A stretch of 64,000 nucleotides of DNA from Streptomyces sp. TLI_146 (GCF_002846415.1 NZ_PJMX01000001.1:7688001-7752000); one strand, 5' to 3'. Counted from the stretch's first letter, positions 24,983-33,826 are shown. Numbers and translations: made by a program. Notes: generated from the letters alone by a model not told the origin.

Positions 24983-25167
24983 GGGTCCTCCTGCGTGCAC
25001 CGGTGTTCCCGTGCGGCGCGGCGGCCGGACGCGGTGCCCTTGCGGCGGTCCCCTCCTCCCATGATCACTCCCGTGAGTGCGGATCGCAATGGCTACGGGC
25101 CGTAACAAGGCCCAACCATGGCGGCGCGGGAGGGCGCGGGCGGTGTGCGCGCTGGGCCATCATTCGG

Positions 25168-25184
25168 ATGCGTACCGTCCGTAT
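25168..25184 (+). promoter_or_regulatory. TetR operator candidate before the efflux pump
   Basis: ATGCGTACCGTCCGTAT matches its own reverse complement at 12 of 17 positions, symmetric around the central base (AT-CG-AC-N-GT-CG-AT). It lies 36 bases before the GTG start of the MFS gene. Confidence 0.5.
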
Positions 25185-25219
25185 GAGCGAGCGCGCGAGC
25201 GTGAGAAAGAAGGCCGCCG

Positions 25220-26689
25220 GTGGCTCCGCATTCCGAAAGCGGTCGCGACAGCGCGCCGGGCCGCGCCGCCGCGACCGCCGCCGAGCCCCTGTCCGACCGC
25301 GGCCGCTGGCGGGCGCTCGCGGTGTGTCTGGTGGCGGGCTTCATGACGCTGCTCGACGTGTCGATCGTCAATGTGGCCCTGCCGTCGATCCGCGTGGCGC
25401 TGGACGCCCCGGAGGCCGATCTGCAGTGGGTGCTCTCCGGGTACGCGCTCGCCTTCGGTCTGTTCCTGGTCCCGGCCGGGCGGATCGGCGACGCCCGGGG
25501 CCGACGCGCGGTGTTCATGACCGGGCTCGCCCTGTTCGTCGTCGCCTCGGCGGCCTGCGGGGCGGCGCAGTCCAGCCTGTGGCTGGTGGCGGCCCGCGCC
25601 GTCCAGGGCCTGGCCGGAGGGCTGATCTCGCCCCAGATCTCGGCCCTGATCCAGCAGATGTTCTCCGGCGCCGAACGCGGCCGCGCCTTCGGGATGCTCG
25701 GCAGCGTCATCGGCATCTCCACGGCCGTGGGCCCGCTCCTCGGCGGGCTGCTCATCCACGCGGCGGGCCCGCACGAGGGCTGGCGCTGGGTGTTCTACGT
25801 CAACGTGCCCATCGGCATCGCCTGTCTGGTGCTGGCCCGGCGCCTCCTCCCCGACACCCCGTCCGCCCGCCGCATCCCGCTGCGCGCCCTCGATCCGGTC
25901 GGTGTGCTGCTGCTCGGCGCCGGGGTCCTGGCGCTGCTCCTGCCGTTCGTCCAGGCACAGCAGTGGCACGGCCCGGAGAAGTGGCTGCTCCTGGTCGTCT
26001 CCGCCGCGCTGCTCACGGCGTTCGTGGCGTGGGAGCGGCGTCAGCGCGCGCGTGGTGCGTCCCCGGTCGTCGACCTGGCCCTGTTCCGTGAGCGCAGCTA
26101 CTGGCTGGGCTGCGCCCTGATCCTGCTCTACTTCGGCGGATTCACCTCGATCTTCTTCATCACCGCGCTCTACCTCCAGGCCGGGCTGCACCTGAGCGCG
26201 CTGCTCGCGGGCCTCGCCATCACCCCGTTCGCGGTGGGCTCCGGCGTCGCCGCCACCATCGGCGGCCGCCTGGTCGCCCGCTTCGGCCGCCGGCTGGTCG
26301 CGGTGGGCCTGGTCATGGTCGCCACCGGCCTCGGCGCCACGGCGCTCGCCGTCCATCTGGCACCGGGCAGGTCGGCGGCGTGGGCGATGACGGCCCCGCT
26401 GCTGCTCGCCGGACTCGGCAGCGGCCTGGTCATCGCCCCCAACCAGACGCTGACGCTCTCCCAGGTCCCGGTCCGCTCGGCGGGCAGCGCGGGCGGCACC
26501 CTCCAGACCGGCCAGCGCGTCGGCTCGGCCGTCGGGATCGCGGCCGTCGGCGCGGTCTTCTTCGCCCAACTGGGGCGCGACGGCTGGGCCACGGCGTACG
26601 ACCACGGGCTGCTGGTGTCGATCGCGTTCGTGCTCGGCGCGCTGCTGCTCGCGCTCGGTGACCTGAAGGCCGGTATCGGGGAGAGGTGA
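25220..26689 (+). CDS. DHA2-type (EmrB/QacA) MFS drug exporter
   Basis: 489 residues with about 14 transmembrane helices, the DHA2 size. LLDVSIVNVALPSI is the motif D1 of 14-helix drug:H+ antiporters, GRIGDARGRRAVFMTGL motif A, and GLISPQISALIQQMF / IGISTAVGPLLGGLL motif C. It would export toxic compounds using the proton gradient. The GTG at 25220 follows AAGAAGG. Divergent from the TetR regulator gene. Only 12 bases separate its end from the converging hypothetical gene. Confidence 0.92.
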   Translation: MAPHSESGRDSAPGRAAATAAEPLSDRGRWRALAVCLVAGFMTLLDVSIVNVALPSIRVALDAPEADLQWVLSGYALAFGLFLVPAGRIGDARGRRAVFMTGLALFVVASAACGAAQSSLWLVAARAVQGLAGGLISPQISALIQQMFSGAERGRAFGMLGSVIGISTAVGPLLGGLLIHAAGPHEGWRWVFYVNVPIGIACLVLARRLLPDTPSARRIPLRALDPVGVLLLGAGVLALLLPFVQAQQWHGPEKWLLLVVSAALLTAFVAWERRQRARGASPVVDLALFRERSYWLGCALILLYFGGFTSIFFITALYLQAGLHLSALLAGLAITPFAVGSGVAATIGGRLVARFGRRLVAVGLVMVATGLGATALAVHLAPGRSAAWAMTAPLLLAGLGSGLVIAPNQTLTLSQVPVRSAGSAGGTLQTGQRVGSAVGIAAVGAVFFAQLGRDGWATAYDHGLLVSIAFVLGALLLALGDLKAGIGER

Positions 26690-26701
26690 CCGGCCCCCCG
26701 C

Positions 26702-27703
26702 TCAGGCCGTCCCCTTCGCCACCCGAACGGCCCGGCGCCAGGCCGAGTCGACCGAGAGCAGGGCCGCCGGGGCGAGATCGGCCGGTACGTCGGGCAGGAA
26801 TCCGGTGCCGAGGAGGGCGCCGGAGCCGTCCGCCGCGACGGGCCGCGCGAGGCCGCGCGCCGCCGCACCCCGTCGGCCCGTCCAGTGCTCGCGGGCCTCG
26901 TCCCGTACGTCGACCAGGGCCTGGAGGCGGTCGACCGGGGGCGGGGCGAAGAGGCCGCCCGCCGCACGTGTCTGCTCCTGCCACCGGTCCTGCCAGAACT
27001 CGACCGTCCAGCCCGGCCAGCGCGACGCCATCTCGTACGCCCCGGCCTGCGCGTCGAGCAGCCACCAGCCCACCCGGCGCCGCGCCGGGTCGACATGCAG
27101 CCCGGACAGCACGGCGAGCTCGCAACGGCCGTGTTCCGGCGCCGAGTCGAGGCGCTCCAGCAGGGCGGGGCCCTCGGCGACGGGGTGGTCCCCGGTGGCG
27201 GCCAGGAGGTGGCAGCGGCCGGTGCCCACGGTGACGACCGTGGCGAGCGGATCGTCCTCGGCCAGCTCCTCGTCGCCCGGCGCGAGCGTCACGCCCGTGT
27301 GCACCTCGCCCAGCGGATCGCGTACCACGCCCGGGTCCAGGCCCAGGTAGGCGCGGGGTTCCGCCGGGCCGTCGTAGGTCCAGCGCACCTGCCAGCCGGG
27401 CCAGGCGTGGCGCAACAGGTCCAGGGCCGCGGCCCGGTGGCGCAGACAGGTGGTCGGCCCGTCCGAGACGAAGACGAGCAGCACCCGGCGGTGCGGATCG
27501 ACCAGGACCGCGCCCTCGCAGTGGACGTCGTCGCGCCAGCCGTGCCGCGCCGGGTCGTGGGCGCGCAGGAACGGCAGGACGACGTCGGGGCCCGCCAGCA
27601 GGTCGAGATCGAGCCCGGCCGCGCCGAGCCGGGACTCGTACAGCTCGTACCGTTCGTGGTCGCCGTCCTCGGGAACGACGGCGAAGGTTGCCCAGTCGGC
27701 CAT
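26702..27703 (-). CDS. Conserved hypothetical protein
   Basis: 333 residues, cytoplasmic, rich in Trp (WPGWQVRWTYDG, RWPGWTVEFWQDRWQEQTRA) and with an internal duplication: both halves contain a WPGW-V-W/F segment after a stretch resembling HVDPARRRVGWWLLDAQAGA or VDPHRRVLLVFVSDGPTT. I do not recognise a family with known function. The ATG at 27703 is accepted because the N-terminus ADWATFAVVPEDGDHERYEL is conserved-looking; no strong ribosome site. It converges with the MFS gene and is divergent from the phosphatase. Confidence 0.7.
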   Translation of the reverse strand: MADWATFAVVPEDGDHERYELYESRLGAAGLDLDLLAGPDVVLPFLRAHDPARHGWRDDVHCEGAVLVDPHRRVLLVFVSDGPTTCLRHRAAALDLLRHAWPGWQVRWTYDGPAEPRAYLGLDPGVVRDPLGEVHTGVTLAPGDEELAEDDPLATVVTVGTGRCHLLAATGDHPVAEGPALLERLDSAPEHGRCELAVLSGLHVDPARRRVGWWLLDAQAGAYEMASRWPGWTVEFWQDRWQEQTRAAGGLFAPPPVDRLQALVDVRDEAREHWTGRRGAAARGLARPVAADGSGALLGTGFLPDVPADLAPAALLSVDSAWRRAVRVAKGTA

Positions 27704-27813
27704 GGCGAGAGGATCTCAACCCGGTGCGGCCCCCCACCAGTCCATACTTGGCTGTGCGCGCAGTGATCCACACCACGGCCCGCACCGCCGCGACGGCCGT
27801 AGGGTGCGGTCCC

Positions 27814-28569
27814 GTGAACAGACACATCGAGTTCGAGCGGCTGCACAACTTCCGTGACCTGGGCGGCTATCGCACCGAGGACGGCCTGGCGGTGCGATGG
27901 GGGCGGCTGTACCGCTCCGACTCGCTCGGCAAGCTCGCGGGCGAGGACTGGGAACGGTTCCTGGGCCTGGGCGTCCGCACCGTCATCGACCTGCGCTACC
28001 CGTGGGAGATCGAGGGCAAGGGCCGCGTCCCCGAGCACGCCTCGCTGGCGTACCGCAACCTCAGCATCGAGCATCGCCCGTACGACCAGGCGAGCCTCGG
28101 CGCGGACGTGGAGACCGGCCGGTTCCTCGCCGACCGCTTCCTGGAAGTCGCCCACGACGGGGTCGAGGAGCTGCGCGAGGCGCTGCGGACGATCGCGGCG
28201 CCCGACAGCGGGCCGCTCGTCTTCCACTGCGCCTCCGGCAAGGACCGCACGGGTCTGCTGGCGGCGCTCGTGCTGGCGCTGCTCGGGGTCCCCGAGGGCG
28301 TCATCGTCGAGGACTTCACCCTCACCGAGCTCGCCACGGACCGCCTGATCGCCGACTGGCGGGCCGCCAACCCCGGCCGCGAGATCACCTGGCCGGGCTA
28401 CGGCCGCGCCCCCGCCGCCATCATGCGGCTCTTCCTCGCCGACCTGAGTGCGCGGCACGGGTCGGTGCGCGGGTACGCGACCGAACTGCTCGGAGTGGAC
28501 GAGGAGTTGGTGGCCGCCCTGCGTGCCGGACTGCTGGAACCGGCGGTCGAGCCCGCCCCCGCCCCGTAA
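27814..28569 (+). CDS. Tyrosine/dual-specificity-type protein phosphatase
   Basis: 251 residues of the Y_phosphatase3 (MptpB/LMW-unrelated) family. FERLHNFRDLGGYRTEDG and GRLYRSDSLGKL open the fold; the P-loop HCASGKDRTGLLAAL carries the nucleophile Cys139 and Arg145 and the Lys of the HCxxGKDR subtype, which also hydrolyses phosphoinositides in some members. FTLTE and PAAIMRLFLADLSARHGSVR match the C-terminal helices. No signal peptide. The GTG at 27814 is chosen because homology begins at NRHIEFERL; AGGG lies eight bases upstream. It is monocistronic by distance. Confidence 0.88.
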   Translation: MNRHIEFERLHNFRDLGGYRTEDGLAVRWGRLYRSDSLGKLAGEDWERFLGLGVRTVIDLRYPWEIEGKGRVPEHASLAYRNLSIEHRPYDQASLGADVETGRFLADRFLEVAHDGVEELREALRTIAAPDSGPLVFHCASGKDRTGLLAALVLALLGVPEGVIVEDFTLTELATDRLIADWRAANPGREITWPGYGRAPAAIMRLFLADLSARHGSVRGYATELLGVDEELVAALRAGLLEPAVEPAPAP

Positions 28570-28664
28570 CCGAGGCGCGGGGACGCGGCCACGGGGAGCA
28601 CTTCTGTCCGCAACGCGCCACGCCTATGGTGGGTCGTCACCCGTGTCCGGCCAGAGGGGAACTG

Positions 28665-29681
28665 ATGGTGCGTAGGACCAGGATCATCCGGCACACCGCC
28701 GCGTTCGCGGCCGCCCTGCTGTTCGGCGCGGGGTTCGCCCCGGCCGCCGCCGCTGCCGAGGGCGGCCCGGCCGGGGCGAACCCGGCCGCCGCCCTCGACG
28801 CCTACTGGAGCCCCGCCCGGATGGCGGCCGCGCTCCCCGGTGACGCGGGCAAGGGCGCCGGGGCCGGGCCGTCGGCGCGGGCCGTGTCGCCCAGGCAGTC
28901 CACGGAGTCCACGCAGTCCACGGATCCCACCGAGGACGGGCCCCGGCCCGGCGAGTACATCCCGCCCAGCAGGAGCTTCGACGGCATCCCGCAGGCGGGC
29001 ACCTTCTTCTGGACCGACGCCAACGGCACCGGGCGCACCTGCAGCGGCTCGGTGGTCCGCAGCCCCGGCCACGACCTGGTGCTGAGCGCCGGGCACTGCC
29101 TGAAGGGCTACGCGGGGCCCTCGCCCCGGCGCCATCTCGCCTTCGTGCCGCAGTACCACGACGGGCTCAAGCCGTTCGGTGTCTTCCCCGTGGCGGCCGA
29201 CGGGGTCTACGTGCCACAGGAGTACTACGACCTGGGCGAGCACGCCGGAGCCGCGTACGACTTCGGCTTCGCGGTCACCCAGCCCAACCAGGACGGCACC
29301 CGGCTCCAGGACGCGGTGGGCGGCGTGCGCCTGCTCACCGGCACGGGCTACTACCACCTTCCGGTGCGCATGATCGGCTATCCGGGCAACGCGCAGAAGC
29401 CGCTGGAGTGCTGGAGCTGGACCACCAAGTGGGTCAGCGACGACCCGGCCGACCCGGGCACCTTCCCGCGCATCGCCTGCGACGCCTTCGTCGGCGGGAC
29501 CAGCGGCGGCCCGATGCTGGTGCCGCGGCCGGACGGCTGGGCGGTGATCGGGGTCATCGGCGGCTACCACACCGGCGGCAACACCCCCCAGGTCTCCTAC
29601 AGCGCCTACTTCGGCGCCGCCACCCGGGACCTCTACCGCGCCGCGGTCACCGGCGCCCCGCCGACGGGTCCGGCAGCCTGA
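28665..29681 (+). CDS. Secreted trypsin-like (S1) serine protease
   Basis: 338 residues with a signal peptide (IIRHTAAFAAALLFGAGFAP), a pro-region of about 75 residues ending in a short repeat (STESTQSTDPTE, from imperfect 9-base DNA repeats) and a chymotrypsin-fold domain. The catalytic triad is visible: His144 (LSAGHCLKG), Asp199 (AAYDFGFAV) and Ser280 (GGTSGGPM). TFFWTDANGTGRTCSGSVV is the start of the mature enzyme. The ATG follows GAGGGGA by five bases. Related to V8/glutamyl-endopeptidase-like trypsins of actinomycetes; substrate specificity cannot be read from the sequence. Confidence 0.92.
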   Translation: MVRRTRIIRHTAAFAAALLFGAGFAPAAAAAEGGPAGANPAAALDAYWSPARMAAALPGDAGKGAGAGPSARAVSPRQSTESTQSTDPTEDGPRPGEYIPPSRSFDGIPQAGTFFWTDANGTGRTCSGSVVRSPGHDLVLSAGHCLKGYAGPSPRRHLAFVPQYHDGLKPFGVFPVAADGVYVPQEYYDLGEHAGAAYDFGFAVTQPNQDGTRLQDAVGGVRLLTGTGYYHLPVRMIGYPGNAQKPLECWSWTTKWVSDDPADPGTFPRIACDAFVGGTSGGPMLVPRPDGWAVIGVIGGYHTGGNTPQVSYSAYFGAATRDLYRAAVTGAPPTGPAA

Positions 29682-29702
29682 TCCCCGTCGGACACCCGAC
29701 GG

Positions 29703-29996
29703 TCAGCGTCCGAGAGCCGACAGGCCCTTGCGCAGATCGTCCCGGTCCATGACCGGTGTGTAGGAGACCTTGGCGCCGAGTTCCAGGAAGAACGGCTCCG
29801 AGAACTTCGGCATGCTCGACGAATCCGTCATGTCGAACACGATGAACGCCGTACGGCAGCCGTTCTGGGAGGTGAAGTAGGCAGCTTCGGGGTGGAGCGC
29901 CTCCAGCGCGGATTCCATGGTCTTCTGGAGCGTGCCGTTCCTGATGGCCTCGTTGGCCTTCTCCGTGTCCATTTCGACCTTCAACAGTGTGCGCAC
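29703..29996 (-). CDS. Small conserved protein, probable dimeric alpha/beta-barrel
   Basis: 97 residues: VRTLLKVEMDTEKANEAIRN, MESALEALHPEAAYFTSQNG, CRTAFIVFDMTDSSSMPKF, SEPFFLELGAKVSYTPVM. The pattern of two beta-alpha-beta units and length resemble DUF3303/muconolactone-isomerase-type ferredoxin-like folds, known in many Streptomyces without assigned role. The GTG at 29996 has GGAAGGGG eight bases upstream; a GTG three codons earlier would sit directly on that site. Divergent from the sigma-CAP gene with about 270 bases between, and only 21 bases from the end of the serine protease gene, which it meets head-on. Confidence 0.75.
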   Translation of the reverse strand: MRTLLKVEMDTEKANEAIRNGTLQKTMESALEALHPEAAYFTSQNGCRTAFIVFDMTDSSSMPKFSEPFFLELGAKVSYTPVMDRDDLRKGLSALGR

Positions 29997-30264
29997 GAAA
30001 CTCACCCCTTCCCGACCGGGTGGGTGCTCGCTCTTCGGCGCACCGGTCACTCCCGGCCGCATCCACCTCAAGCGTCTCGCTTAACCGCCGGTACCACAAC
30101 GCGAGGGATCCCGCACGGCGGCCGGAAGGCTCATTCGGACGGGTGCATTCCGGGGTGCGCGGGCCGTCGTACAAAATGAGGGCCGAGTTCCCGTTATCCC
30201 CGTGTCCGCCAGGGGTCTCCGAACGACGGGAGCGTACGGACGACGCCAGCGGGTGAGGGAGCAG

Positions 30265-31746
30265 ATGCACAGGGACAGTACGTCCATGCCGGAGCTGGTG
30301 GGCGCCGCGCGGACCGGCGACGCACGGGCCCAGGAGCGGCTGGTCTCCGACTACCTCCCGCTCGTCTACAACGTGGTCGGCCGCGCCATGGACGGGCACG
30401 CCGACGTCGACGACGTCGTGCAGGAGACCATGTTCCACGCCCTGGAGGGGCTCGACGGGCTGCGCGAGCCGTCCCGGTTCCGGTCCTGGCTGATCGCCAT
30501 CGCGATGAACCAGATACGCCACCGCTGGCGGGCCCAGCAGTACACGACCGCGACGCCCCCCGAGCAGCTGGCCGAGGCGGCCGAGCCGGAACCGGACTTC
30601 GTGGACCTCACCATCCTGCGCCTGGGACTGTCCGGGCAGCGCCGCGAGGTGGCCGAGGCGACCCGCTGGCTCGACGAGAGCGACCGCGAACTGCTCGCCC
30701 TGTGGTGGCAGGAGGCGGCGGGCGAGCTCACCCGCGCCGAGCTCGCCGAGGCGATGGCCCTCACCCCGCAGCACGCCGCCGTACGCGTCCAGCGCATGAA
30801 GGCCCAGCTGGAGGTCGGCCGGATCGTGGTGCGGGCGCTCGCCGCCCGGCCGCTCTGCGACGAGCTGGCCCGGACCGTCGCCGGGTGGGACGGCCGCCCC
30901 GCCCCCGTGTGGCGCAAGCGGATCGCCCGCCACACCCGCGACTGCCGTACCTGCTCGGGCCGGGGCGCGGGCCTGGTGCCCGCCGAGGGCCTGCTCGCCG
31001 GTCTCGCCCTGCTCGTGCCGTTGTACGGGGCCGCCCGCTTCGTCCCAGGCGCCCGCCTCGCCCCGGTCGCGTCCACGGCGCCGCTGCCGGGGAGCCCCGC
31101 CCCGGGCCCGGCCACCCCGGCGAAGCCGCGCGCGTACGTGGTCGGGGGCGCCCTCGCCGTCGCCGTCGTCCTCGGGATCCTGGCCGTCCTGCTGTGGCCC
31201 GACCCGCGTCCCGAGGCGAAGCCCGCCGCACCCGTGGTGCCGCGGGCCACCGTGACGTCCGCCGCGCCGACCCCCTCCGCCACTCCCGTACCGCAGCCGA
31301 CGAAGGCGAGCCCGTCGCCCAAGGCGACCCCCAAGCCCGTCCGGCCCACGCCGACCGCCGCCACCCCCGAGCAGCGGCTGCTGCGGCTGGTCAACAGCCG
31401 CCGTGGCGCGGCCGGTTGCGCACCGCTGCGCATGGACCCCCGGCTGACGACGGCGGCGGTCCGGCACGCCCGGGACATGGTGGCCCGCCACTACTACGAC
31501 CACGCGAGCCCCGAGGGGCAGCACGCCGACGCCCGGATGCGGGCCACCGGGTACGCCGTGGGGGCCTGGGCGGAGAACCTGGACCGGGGGACGGCCGACC
31601 CGGCCGCGATCGTCGACGACTGGACGGACGGCGCGATCCACCAGCAGAACATGCTCGACTGCTCATACCGGGACACGGGCGTGGCCGCGGTGCCCGGCCC
31701 CGACGGCACGGTGTGGGTGCAGGACTTCGCGGGTTCGCCGTCCTGA
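30265..31746 (+). CDS. Sigma factor fused to zinc finger, membrane helix and extracytoplasmic CAP domain
   Basis: 493 residues in one polypeptide. Region 2 of a sigma-70/ECF factor spans about residues 8-95 (RLVSDYLPLVYNVVGRAM, DVDDVVQETMFHALEGL, FRSWLIAIAMNQIRHRWR) and region 4 about 130-190 (LTRAELAEAMALTPQHAAVR). Next comes an anti-sigma-like zinc motif, HTRDCRTC, His223-x3-Cys227-x2-Cys230. A transmembrane helix (about 292-313, YVVGGALAVAVVLGILAVLL), a Pro/Thr linker and a CAP/SCP-PR1 domain (about 369-491: HYYDHASPEGQHADARM, AENLDRG) follow outside. I infer a one-protein signal device: the outer domain senses, the zinc finger restrains the sigma part. ATG 30265 follows GAGGGA; earlier GTGs are possible. 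Confidence 0.88.
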   Translation: MHRDSTSMPELVGAARTGDARAQERLVSDYLPLVYNVVGRAMDGHADVDDVVQETMFHALEGLDGLREPSRFRSWLIAIAMNQIRHRWRAQQYTTATPPEQLAEAAEPEPDFVDLTILRLGLSGQRREVAEATRWLDESDRELLALWWQEAAGELTRAELAEAMALTPQHAAVRVQRMKAQLEVGRIVVRALAARPLCDELARTVAGWDGRPAPVWRKRIARHTRDCRTCSGRGAGLVPAEGLLAGLALLVPLYGAARFVPGARLAPVASTAPLPGSPAPGPATPAKPRAYVVGGALAVAVVLGILAVLLWPDPRPEAKPAAPVVPRATVTSAAPTPSATPVPQPTKASPSPKATPKPVRPTPTAATPEQRLLRLVNSRRGAAGCAPLRMDPRLTTAAVRHARDMVARHYYDHASPEGQHADARMRATGYAVGAWAENLDRGTADPAAIVDDWTDGAIHQQNMLDCSYRDTGVAAVPGPDGTVWVQDFAGSPS

Positions 31747-31773
31747 GTCGGCCCACACCGCGCCGGGCTCGGC

Positions 31774-32625
31774 TCAGCTGCCGAAGTTCTGCACCCACCA
31801 CGGGCCGTTGCCGCTCAGGTTCACGCCCACGCCGATGTCCTTGAAGCCGCAGTCCAGGAGGTTGGCGCGGTGGCCCGGGCTCTTCATCCAGTCGCGCATC
31901 GCGTCGGCCGGGCTCTTCGGACCCCGGTGGATGTTCTCGCCCCACTTGTGCCAGTCGTATCCGGCGGCGCTCATACGGTCGCCCGCGTTGCGCCCCTCCG
32001 GGCTGTTGTGCTCGTAGTAGTTGCGCGCCGCCATGTCGTCGGCGTGCGCCTGGGCCGACGCGTTGAGGCGGCGGTCGGCCTTGAAGGGCGAGCAACCCGC
32101 CTTGGCGCGCTCGGCGTTGGCGAGATCCACGACCTGCTGGACGTACGCGGCGGCGGTGCCGGTCGGGGCGTTGTCGGTACGCGGCGGCGCGGTCCTGCGG
32201 GGCGCCTGGCCACCACCCGCGTGCCCCTTGGTCGTCGTGGTGCCCGTGCCCGTCCCCGCGCCGGTGCCCGGGTGCGTGGAGCCGGACGCGGGGGCGGTCC
32301 GGGTGGGCTTCGGCTTGGGGGACGCGGTCTTCGTGGGGGCGTCGGAGCGTATCGGCGAGGGCGAGGCGGACGGGGTGGCGGCGGCCGGGCCGGCGCCGGT
32401 GTCCAGGGGGTGCCCGGCGGGCGGGGCCGCCTGGGTGCGGACGGCCTCGGCGGGGTCGTCGGAGTGCGGCCACAGAAGCGCTCCGGCGACGGCGGCGACC
32501 GCCACGGTCCCGGCCACCGCGGTGCCGACGGCCTGCCGGGACCGCTGCCGGTGAGCGCGTCGGCGCCCGGCCCGGCCCTCGCTCGCCGCGGGCCGTACGT
32601 GGGGGTGGTCGTCGTGGTGCTGCAT
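31774..32625 (-). CDS. Membrane-anchored CAP/SCP-domain protein
   Basis: 283 residues: basic cytoplasmic N-terminus (GRAGRRRAHRQRSRQ), one transmembrane helix (AVGTAVAGTVAVAAVAGALL, about 31-50), a long Pro/Thr/Ser-rich wall-spanning linker (TKTASPKPKPTRTAP, GTGAGTGTGTTTTKG) and a C-terminal CAP domain (about 160-282: VQQVVDLANAERAKAGC, ARNYYEHNSPEGRNAGDRM, GENIHRGPKSP, GHRANLLDCGFKDIGVGV). The ATG at 32625 follows GGAG. It converges with the sigma-CAP fusion, whose CAP domain has the same order of motifs, so the two likely work at the same place. CAP domains bind sterols, lipids or glycans in other organisms; the ligand here is unknown. Confidence 0.88.
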   Translation of the reverse strand: MQHHDDHPHVRPAASEGRAGRRRAHRQRSRQAVGTAVAGTVAVAAVAGALLWPHSDDPAEAVRTQAAPPAGHPLDTGAGPAAATPSASPSPIRSDAPTKTASPKPKPTRTAPASGSTHPGTGAGTGTGTTTTKGHAGGGQAPRRTAPPRTDNAPTGTAAAYVQQVVDLANAERAKAGCSPFKADRRLNASAQAHADDMAARNYYEHNSPEGRNAGDRMSAAGYDWHKWGENIHRGPKSPADAMRDWMKSPGHRANLLDCGFKDIGVGVNLSGNGPWWVQNFGS

Positions 32626-32734
32626 GGTGCTCCGCTCTCTGTCCGGTGCTGCCGGGGTGTCCGGCACCTGGGAGAGCCGGGGGCGGCGGAGCCATAACAG
32701 TTTCTCCGGGCGTGACCTGGGCCACAAGCAACCG

Positions 32735-33790
32735 TCAGGCGCGCAGGACCGCGGGTTCCGGCCCGGCGGTGTCGGCGGTCGACGCGTTGAGCAGGCCGAT
32801 CCCGGCCGCGGTGGGGGTGTGCAGGACGGCGTTGCGGTCCCGGGCCGTGCTCACCAGTCCCGCCGACCGCAGCACCGTGGCGTGTTCGCTCGCGCTCGCC
32901 GGCGAGATGCCCGCGCGGGAGGCGAGCTGACTGGTCGTCAGGCCGGGGTGCTCGGCGATCGCGCACAGCACGGTCGCCCGGGTACGGCCGAGAAGTGCCG
33001 CCAGGGAGCGCGGTGTCCCGGTCAGGGCGCCCGCGGTCACCGTCGCGGGCAGGGGGAACCACGGTGTGCGGTCGTGGCCGATGGGGAAGCTGATCCAGGG
33101 CTGCGGCCCGGCGTCTTCGAAGACGGGGAACGCCGAGCCGAAGAGCGTGGGGATGAGCAGCAGGCCCCGCCCTTCGAGATACAGATCGCCCTCGTGGCCG
33201 GAGGCCATGGTCAGTTCGAGCACCGGTGGGTTCCAGCGCACCCGGCGCGGGTTGAGCCCCTGGAGCAGCCGCTCCACCCCGCCCTCGGCGAGCTGGCGCA
33301 TCCGCATCGCCCGGTCGGTGTCCGCGAGTTGTCCGATCCGGGGCCAGTACGGCGCGACGAGCTGCTCGTAGGTGTCCTCGAAGACGTCGACCAGCTCCCG
33401 TACGAAGAGCGGGTCCTCGGCGAGGCGGCCCGCCCACGGGGGAATCCGCCGGACCCGGCCCGCCCACTGGTCGACCTGTTCGCGTATCCGCGGCGCCGGG
33501 GTGGCGCGCACCCTCTCCCACAACTCCTGGGCGCTGCCGGGCTCCGCCGGCAGGAGGAACTCCAGCGACCAGCCCTTGACGGGCACCGCCTCGAAGGCGA
33601 GCCGGGCCCGGGGCGCCAGCCGGGCGAACGACTCGCGCCGCCACGCGTCGAAGCGCACCGGGTGCGCGGACTCCCGCAACACCCGCAGGGCGACGTCCAG
33701 TTCGAGCAGCGGACGCGGTCCCTCCGCCAGCCGGGTGCGGGCGAGGTCGTCGGCCGTGAAGTGTATGCGCAGCGTCACGCGCCCGAGCAT
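32735..33790 (-). CDS. ArsR-type regulator with large N-terminal sensor domain (DUF5937-like)
   Basis: 351 residues. The C-terminal 90 residues are an ArsR winged helix (LLGRTRATVLCAIAEHPGLT, TSQLASRAGISPASASEHAT, VLRSAGLVSTARDRN). The N-terminal 250 residues begin LRIHFTADDLARTRLAEGPR, the signature of a Streptomyces-rich domain of unknown ligand. No metal-binding Cys pair is present. The ATG at 33790 follows GGAGG closely; a GTG four codons later is an alternative. A perfect 10-base inverted repeat lies 11-36 bases upstream of the start, so autoregulation is likely. Confidence 0.85.
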   Translation of the reverse strand: MLGRVTLRIHFTADDLARTRLAEGPRPLLELDVALRVLRESAHPVRFDAWRRESFARLAPRARLAFEAVPVKGWSLEFLLPAEPGSAQELWERVRATPAPRIREQVDQWAGRVRRIPPWAGRLAEDPLFVRELVDVFEDTYEQLVAPYWPRIGQLADTDRAMRMRQLAEGGVERLLQGLNPRRVRWNPPVLELTMASGHEGDLYLEGRGLLLIPTLFGSAFPVFEDAGPQPWISFPIGHDRTPWFPLPATVTAGALTGTPRSLAALLGRTRATVLCAIAEHPGLTTSQLASRAGISPASASEHATVLRSAGLVSTARDRNAVLHTPTAAGIGLLNASTADTAGPEPAVLRA

Positions 33791-33800
33791 CGCCCTCCGC

Positions 33801-33826
33801 CGTGTTTCGGACCAGCCCGAAACACG
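33801..33826 (-). promoter_or_regulatory. Operator of the ArsR-type regulator
   Basis: CGTGTTTCGG (33801-33810) and CCGAAACACG (33817-33826) are perfect 10-base arms around ACCAGC. They end 11 bases from the start codon of the leftward regulator, overlapping where promoter and 5' leader must lie. Confidence 0.75.
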
